A stretch of DNA of 49,168 nucleotides from assembly GCA_022925895.1 (NCBI GenBank), contig JAKSYS010000483.1:1-49168 (forward strand), in the 5' to 3' direction. The notes under the pieces are model-generated. The model ran no database searches, was not told where the DNA came from, and was given only the letters and a program-made list of their open reading frames with translations. The DNA comes from Fragilaria crotonensis (Eukaryota; Bacillariophyta; Fragilariophyceae; Fragilariales; Fragilariaceae). The position numbers and the translations under genes are program-made. The number at the start of each line of letters is the position of its first letter. Position 1 is the stretch's first letter. Of the stretch, positions 41,814 to 49,168 are shown in pieces.

Positions 41814-42774
41814 ATGCTTAACGCAATCTCCATGATGCTTCGAGTAAGCCTCCTGATACTTTGGATTCCTTCATCAACCGCTTTTCTTCACAATTCAATC
41901 CAATACTCCATCATTCATCTCCACCGACAACATCATTATTTCTATCAATCCAAAAAAGCAGTAACAACAATAACCAAGCTCCCATTCTCTTGACTCAAGT
42001 CCTGTCCGACGTGGACGACACGCTCAAAAGCAGCGGTGGCGTGAATGTGTGGTGTGGCACTGGGTGGGATTGATGTGCAGTATGAACGGGGAGACTTCTA
42101 CCCTGGAGTGGCACAATTCATGTTGGAATTGAGCCGTCGCAAATCCGACGGCTCCACCACCAACACTCCGCCCAAGGTGGCAATCTTGACCGCACGAGCA
42201 GAAGAATTCAAAGTCACCTCGAATTGAAGGAAACGTCGAAATTGGCTATTTCCTTTCGGGAAGCGGGGGAAGAGATGAATATTGAAGGTTGGGGACTGGG
42301 TCCGTTCTATATGGTAGCGTTGCGGAATGGATTGCTCAGCATCGAAAGGGATTGCGAAAGTTTAGCAATTTTGAGCGGCTGCTGCAACAAGATCCCACTG
42401 GGACCGTCCTGCAGTACGTATATGTCGGTGATACCGGTGAATTGGACCAAGAAGCGGCAGAAACCATGTTGCGCGAATACCCCCAACTGGTCAAGGCAGT
42501 CTTTTTGCATGTCGTCTCGGACCTTCCCAATCCAGAGGTGCCGAGACCCAAGCTCATCAATGGGCGACCAATACTTTTCTTTCGCACCTATGTAGGCGCT
42601 GCCGCCCAGGCGACTCAATTGCGATTTATGGATCAGCAGGGATTGCAACGGGTCATGGCCGCGGCTGTGGCAAAGCTCACGGCAGTGCCCAAAACAAGCG
42701 ATAAGTGGATTGATTTGAACCGAGATTTGAGTGAAGCCTACCGGACTCTTCAGATGGACCCGGCTGGAAGGTAG
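41814..42774 (+). CDS. APP1-type phosphatidate phosphatase (DUF2183), frame-broken
   Basis: HAD-like enzyme that would dephosphorylate phosphatidic acid to diacylglycerol. Leader: M at 41814 or 41832 with MMLRVSLLILWIPSSTAFLH, a signal peptide ending A-F. The catalytic DxDxT motif is LSDVDDTLKSSGGV near 42006. It is followed by GGIDVQYERGDFYPGVAQF, KVAILTARAEEFK, VLYGSVAEWIAQHRKG with FSNFERLL, and the second HAD motif in YVYVGDTGELDQEAAETML, with VKAVFLHVVSD after it. The frame changes near 41990, 42045 and 42230, with another near 42300. Order and spacing of motifs match the APP1 catalytic domain. It could act in plastid or ER lipid turnover. The C-terminal 70 residues are not assigned. Confidence 0.8.
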
Positions 42775-43029
42775 TGCAGATTGTCGCAGCACAACTCGCG
42801 AATCAAATCGCAGGGCAAACTTTCCAAAGAAAACTTTGAGATTCCCCAACAATCGTCCTATGGTGTGGCTGCTGTAATGCGAATCATGATGCGCTAGTGA
42901 CCAGTACATGTTTGAAGTATTGTCCAAAGCTCATAGTCTCATCATGGGCCGTCACTTTTACAGCATAGCAGATTGAATTGTAGTGCAAAAACCTTATTCA
43001 GTGAACATTATTGGTACTCCAAGCCATGC
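42775..43029. other. convergent 3' flanks
   Basis: Short spacer between the phosphatase and VPS4 stop codons. No feature seen. Confidence 0.4.
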
Positions 43030-44523
<1,494 letters not shown>

Positions 44524-45371
44524 TCTTTACTATGGAAAGATAATGATGATTACTCGGAGAAGTAATGAATGGTTAGTCGTGATGATATGAGCCGACGATG
44601 AGTAGAGAGTCTACTGTTCTACACCAAGATGGGATTGTCAAGTGTCTCGACGTCGCAGCACTGCGATGGAAAAGGCGTGACGAAATCGTACACCTTCCTT
44701 GTGATATCTATACTCCAGTATACTATGTCATAGTAGTAGTATTATTTAGCGATACATGCTGTACGTCGAGTATCAATCATATTGTGAATCGGGCCAAGTT
44801 TGGACCGTTGAAAACTGCACGAGTAGAGTTTAGTACTCCAAAACCTCTCGACGAGTCTAAATCCAAGGTTGTTGGAAGTTGAAACATGCAGAACGACGCC
44901 TGCGCTTTGCGTGCTCTTTGCCCACAGTACACAAGTACTACAGTGCAAAGACTACCGGAAGTTCTTGCTGTTGCGCGTAGCCTCCGAACTCCGAGTATCG
45001 CCCTCCATCAGTCTCGAGAATCTTAGGAGCTACAGTAGCTAGTACAGTTGTAGGCAGAGTGCCGTAGAACTTCAGTACTTGTACTTGCACTCTAGGAGTC
45101 CAGTCTTGAAACCAAACCCAAGTTCCAGATATATGCTTTTTTTCTGCCTACTCATGTTTCATCATTGAGTTCATGAAACATTGCTACTTCTAGTATGTGC
45201 TCAAATGATTCCAAGATCGAGAAGACTGAAATGCAAAGAAATCCTGGTGGTCGTTGATATTGAGATTAAGCATAAATGAGATATAAGTTGCCTTCGTTTT
45301 GTTTACCGCGAGTCACAATATGTAAGGTTCTATCCACAGTCCGGCATCATCCCACCACCAGTTCAAAACAT
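44524..45371. other. intergenic region
   Basis: 5' flank of VPS4 and 3' flank of the LRR gene. GTAC and TACT motifs are dense at 44690-45090. No gene is seen. Confidence 0.4.
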
Positions 45372-46475
45372 TTAGCCACAGAAAGTGCCATAAACATCCT
45401 GACAACAACCTGAATCACATGTGAGTTCATCACAAGAAACGATAATATAGTCGATGACTGAGCAGAGGGAGGAAGGAACGGCCCCACTGAAGTTATTCAA
45501 AGTAAAGTCTAAAAGTTGCGTCTTCGTGAGGCTTGACAAGGACGACGGAATGGTGCCCGTCAATGTGTTGTTAGAGAATGAAAAAACAGTCATCTCCGTA
45601 AGAGTTGATAGTGATGACGGGAGGGTCCCGGTTATTTTATTGTTGTCCAATGACAAAAACATCAAGCTCGATAGAGCGGTGAGGTACGAAGGTATAGGCC
45701 CATGGAAGTGATTGTTGTCGAAATATAAAGTCCTCAGCTTCGTGAGGCTTGAAAGGGCGGTGGGAATGGTTCCAGTCAATTCATTATTGTTGAACCACAA
45801 CACCGTTAGCGTTGTGAGTCTTGAGAAGGACGAAGGAATTGTTCCAGTCAGGTGATTTTGCTGAAAAAGCAAGTTTCCCAGCTTTGCAAGGGCAGAAAAT
45901 GAAGACGGAATTGTCCCAGTCAATAGATTGTAACTGAAATCCAACCCATCAAGCTTTGTGAGTCTTGACAAGGACGACGGAATGGTCCCAATCAAGTCCT
46001 TGCCGTAGAATGATAGATACGTCAGCTGCGTCAAGAGTCCGATCTCACTCGGAATGCTTGGTCCAGTTTTCGAGAAGTCCAACTCGTCCTCCGCCGCGTT
46101 AAAGGCGACGGTCGATCGGCAGTCAGTCGAGGATGGACGCGAAAGAAAACTGCATGCAATTTGTTCAGCAGGTGTCAAGGGCGATGCAGTTGGCAATAGG
46201 GTGGGGGCGTCAGTAGATGCAGATGGTTCCGATGGCGACTCGATAGAGTTATTGCCGGAGCGACTCAAGAGGGCGACTGGGATGGCTATCGCAACGATGA
46301 TAGCGCAAACAAATAAGGCGATCATGGCCAGATAGTACGGTCGACAGTACCATTTCTTCGTTTCTTGTAAAGTGATTGTATGACAGCCATGCTCCACTTC
46401 CCTTGGAGTACTCTCAAGTGCTGCAGCCTTGGCTACCTCGTCCTTTTCGAACGCGTTGTCTGACGTTTTCATCAT
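45372..46475 (-). CDS. leucine-rich-repeat single-pass membrane protein
   Basis: Intact. The likely start is MMKTSDNAFEK (46475), giving about 367 residues; the frame is open to 46550. A 45-residue cytosolic head and KKWYCRPYY precede one helix (LAMIALFVCAIIVAIAIPVALL). A Ser/Thr/Pro-rich stalk and a cap (SSTDCRSTVAFNAAEDELD) follow, then about eight plant-type LRRs of 24 residues of the form LTKLDGLDFSYNLLTGTIPSS, and a Cys-rich end (CDELTCDSGCCQDVYGTFCG). The plant-like consensus LTGTIP is clear. Such proteins lack a kinase and are abundant in diatoms; recognition or adhesion at the cell surface is inferred. N-in/C-out orientation follows from the stalk. Confidence 0.88.
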   Translation of the reverse strand: MMKTSDNAFEKDEVAKAAALESTPREVEHGCHTITLQETKKWYCRPYYLAMIALFVCAIIVAIAIPVALLSRSGNNSIESPSEPSASTDAPTLLPTASPLTPAEQIACSFLSRPSSTDCRSTVAFNAAEDELDFSKTGPSIPSEIGLLTQLTYLSFYGKDLIGTIPSSLSRLTKLDGLDFSYNLLTGTIPSSFSALAKLGNLLFQQNHLTGTIPSSFSRLTTLTVLWFNNNELTGTIPTALSSLTKLRTLYFDNNHFHGPIPSYLTALSSLMFLSLDNNKITGTLPSSLSTLTEMTVFSFSNNTLTGTIPSSLSSLTKTQLLDFTLNNFSGAVPSSLCSVIDYIIVSCDELTCDSGCCQDVYGTFCG

Positions 46476-46789
46476 GAAAGAAAAAGCTTGCAAACAACAA
46501 TTTGTGACACCACCTGCGAAATCTAGAAGCCCAAACTCGTCAAAGAACACAGTGGAATTGAAGCACGATTCGTAAGATCATAAATCATGTCATAATGACA
46601 TCATGAACGCAATTTTGAGCACATAATCAATGACATTACGCGCGATATCCGAAATCGTCGACGAAGCTACAGGGAGGTGGGGTAAGCCGTGCCATAGCAT
46701 TCACACATGAACATGTGCGTTCATATGAAGAACATCTAAAATTCACCACTTTCAAAAGCTTTTTGATTTATGCTTGACCTGTACTCCAG
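46476..46789. other. 5' flank of the LRR gene
   Basis: Upstream region. The inverted word ATGAACATGTGCGTTCAT lies near 46707-46724. No gene is seen. Confidence 0.4.
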
Positions 46790-47520
46790 TACAATACTCT
46801 ACTAGCTAGTAGTAGAATATTCCGTACGACTGAACTGTTGTCACTGGTCACTCTCGTAATTTGCGGTGTTGCGGGTTCTGCGTACTGCGGACCACGTCGT
46901 ACTGTACAGCGTTGTACTTTACTACTACTCCATAATTGACCTTGGCTGTTGACGATAGCACTACAGGCATAGTACTTTAAGCCACCGCATTCTGTGAGCA
47001 GGCAGCAATACGCACCTGCTAAGATTACCAGTAGTCTAGCAGCAAGGGAAAAATTACAAAGTTGCTACTGCAGCACTTGCACTCCTTTCGAGTCTCGCGT
47101 TTCTTTAATACTTAAGTACAAATACTGGAGTCCTCGGGTACTGGAGTACTCCGACTACTTGTACTGGAGAACGTGGCTGGAAGCTCCAGTAGGTATGCAG
47201 TACTTGTACGATGTAGTAGTACAATCATGGGTTGTACTGTGTAGGCTGTAGTACGTACGAGTAAACGAGTTCCTGTACCAGTACATTACTACCGGTAGTA
47301 CCTGGTACTGTAGTACGGTGGATGGTCAATAAGGGTAATCCAGTACAAGTACTACAGTACTACAGTAGTCGTACTCCAGAACCATGGTGCCAGGCAGTAC
47401 AAAGAACAAGTGCCTCTATCGGAGTGTCACGAGTACACGCTGTGAAAATGAACATCTCGTTCTACGAGTACTGGTACAAGTACTTGTACCTTACTACCGA
47501 TAGAGTACACATGAAAGGGT
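46790..47520. repeat. GTAC-palindrome-rich tract
   Basis: Dense GTAC, AGTACT, GGTACC and CCAGTAC words, including GTACTGGTACAAGTACTTGT (inverted, near 47470-47490) and TACCGGTAGTACCTGGTAC near 47290. Many neighbouring words pair with each other. No gene. Confidence 0.7.
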
Positions 47521-47539
47521 CACAGGACTATCATTGTGT

Positions 47540-48420
47540 TTGTTTAATTGCTGTTTAAAACACCCTGTTTAAACAGCTGTTTAAACCTTTTCTTTCAAAA
47601 AAACAATTTGTTTAGTGAAATCTAGGTTAGGGTTATGGTTTACGGTTATGATGCGGTTTTTTCATCGACAAGGCTCATTGCTCATCATAACTATACTGTT
47701 TATAGGTTGAAACAGCATCAAAATGCAGAACATCAGTTAAGTGATGCATGTCAGACAATTCAATACATTTTGATTCAAGAAGAATGGTGAGACAAAGGAT
47801 GTTATCAGTGGACACTTATGGGGATCCATACCATTCAGTTGGTGGGATACCTGCATGCAACAAGGCAGAGTATTGTCAGGCATAAGTGCAATTATAAGTT
47901 CATGCTGATTAGTCCTTAGGGCTCCTTTCTGTCTTGGTTATCCTTGTTGTCTTGTTCTCAAGGCTTTGAACAATATTGATTGGTGGTCTACTCCAGTCCT
48001 GACTACTTGGAGTACTGTAGTACTTACTACTGTGAACTGTTGTATTTTAAACAAAGTTGTTTTAAACAGTTTTAAACTGTTTAAAACAAATTCAAAATCT
48101 GAATTTGTTTAAAACACAACGATACACAGGACACGGGACATGGACATGGGACAAGTTACAGCAGCTGACGTGCGTCTGACGATTCCCTCCCGTCTTGCGT
48201 GCAGTGGAATGCGAAATGCCGACTGTGCGGTTCATCAATTAGATGGGTTGCTTTTATACTCATAGCTTTGTATATGATATTCTGATGACGTCGTCCATTG
48301 GTATCAGTTCATTCTCATTGATGACCATCAGGATATATTTGTACCTGGTAGCATCTTTATACTTTATATATGCATATGTATGTTTACAAGGATTGGCACT
48401 GGTATAAAATTTCAGTGCAT
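47540..48420. other. gene-free region with GTTTAAAC palindromes
   Basis: Two clusters of GTTTAAAC/TTTAAA dyads, at about 47551-47590 (CCTGTTTAAACAGCTGTTTA) and 48050-48115 (AAACAGTTTTAAACTGTTT), enclose 460 bases without a gene. A TTAGGGTT word occurs once near 47628 and is not a telomere array. Confidence 0.6.
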
Positions 48421-48640
48421 TCAGATTGTCTCGAGCATGCCATAGAATGCTCAGGCGTGCAATGGAATGCTCGAGCATGCCATAGAATGCGATTTTTATC
48501 AAAACGTATTTAGTAGTTATAGTTTCATAGTGAACGACGTCTGGCCGGCTCGAATGCATTCCATAGCATGCTCGAGAATGCGATTGCATTCTCGAGCATT
48601 CCATTGCATGCTCGAGAATTCTAATGCATGCTCCTCGCAT
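48421..48640. repeat. GCATGC/CTCGAG palindromic repeat cluster
   Basis: Repeats of CTCGAGCATGCCATAGAATG (48430 and 48470) and inverted versions (ATTCCATAGCATGCTCGAGA, ATTCCATTGCATGCTCGAGA) on the other side of a 60-base unique spacer (48488-48550) make a large imperfect foldback. Confidence 0.8.
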
Positions 48641-49168
48641 GTATACATTCATTTAAATTAAATTATCGTTAGGTACACATCCATATGTAGCCAATGGACA
48701 ATCCTTGACTCTGCACATTTACTTACACATATTATTGTCATGATTGAGCAACTGAATAAAAACACTCATTTTGAGATAAAGAACGTTGCCTCCCAAAGTA
48801 TGCCCGTACTTTGAGTATGTACTACTACTGGCTACGTCAAAACTCAAAACACAAAGAACAGAAAAGATCAAAGCAGCCAACGATCAATCCACTACTAATA
48901 GTACTTGGTACCGGGATAGAGAGATCCGAAGACAAGATGGAAAAGTCTAACTTTCATTTTACTGTGGGAATCGTCAGACACACGTCAACTGCTTTAACTC
49001 GTCACGTGTCATGTGACCCTCTTTGTCGGTACAATTCAAGTATGACATACACTCGTACAAGTACAGGTAGTATTGTACAAAGATTCGATGCACATCCACA
49101 ATCCACAGTGTTGTACGACGTGAAGCAGCATTTTGATCCACGGCCTGGTACTTGTACTAGTACCAGGT
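48641..49168. other. gene-free right end
   Basis: No gene seen. GTAC words are frequent again from 49030 to the end. Confidence 0.45.

Noticed and set aside
47625..47650. telomere-like TTAGGGTTATGG word
   Set aside because: Single occurrence, no tandem array.

Overview
The window is nuclear DNA of a photosynthetic stramenopile, most likely a pennate diatom (inferred). The evidence is short GT-AG introns of about 70-90 bases, several proteins with an N-terminal signal peptide ending in the A-F motif of secondary-plastid targeting, a CoDi-like Ty1/copia retrotransposon, a plant-type LRR membrane protein, and non-coding DNA full of GTAC palindromes. No bacterial, organellar or CRISPR features are seen, and no RNA gene could be supported.

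Left part (1-12.2 kb). Fatty-acid desaturase (+), CD2BP2/Lin1 GYF-domain splicing factor (-), two tandem paralogues of a plastid-targeted protein of unknown function (-), nitronate monooxygenase (+), and a long BSD-domain protein with one membrane helix (-).

Centre (12.7-22.3 kb). A tyrosine-recombinase retrotransposon (DIRS/Ngaro-like) lies on the minus strand: a Gag-like ORF, an ORF with a CCCH finger, RT-RNase H, then tyrosine recombinase. Just past its 3' end is a tandem array of GC-rich hairpins. The whole block is flanked by inverted copies of a 31-base motif that probably belongs to MITE-like elements. This is the best candidate here for an undescribed system.

Right part (22.3-34.6 kb). 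PX/GOLD-like/coiled-coil protein (-), a palindromic 20-base satellite, a membrane protein of unknown function with its 5' region duplicated three or four times, a decayed LINE-type endonuclease, a diverged repeat family, Mpv17/PMP22 (+), plastid-targeted GNAT (-), and a Golgi-type fucosyltransferase-like protein (-).

Far right (34.8-49.2 kb). A complete copia element with identical 135-base LTRs, an APP1-type phosphatidate phosphatase (+), a VPS4 AAA ATPase with two introns and a cysteine-rich insert (-), an LRR membrane protein (-), and about 2.6 kb of palindrome-rich intergenic DNA.

Nearly every conserved gene is broken by one or more single-base frame changes, mostly explained by one missing base. 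The copia element, whose LTRs are identical, is broken too. Residual deletion errors in a long-read assembly therefore explain the breaks better than gene death. CDS spans below are whole-gene extents across such breaks. The genes are independent eukaryotic units; no operon or shared pathway is implied, although several products (desaturase, unknown pair, Mpv17, GNAT, APP1) carry secretory or plastid leaders.
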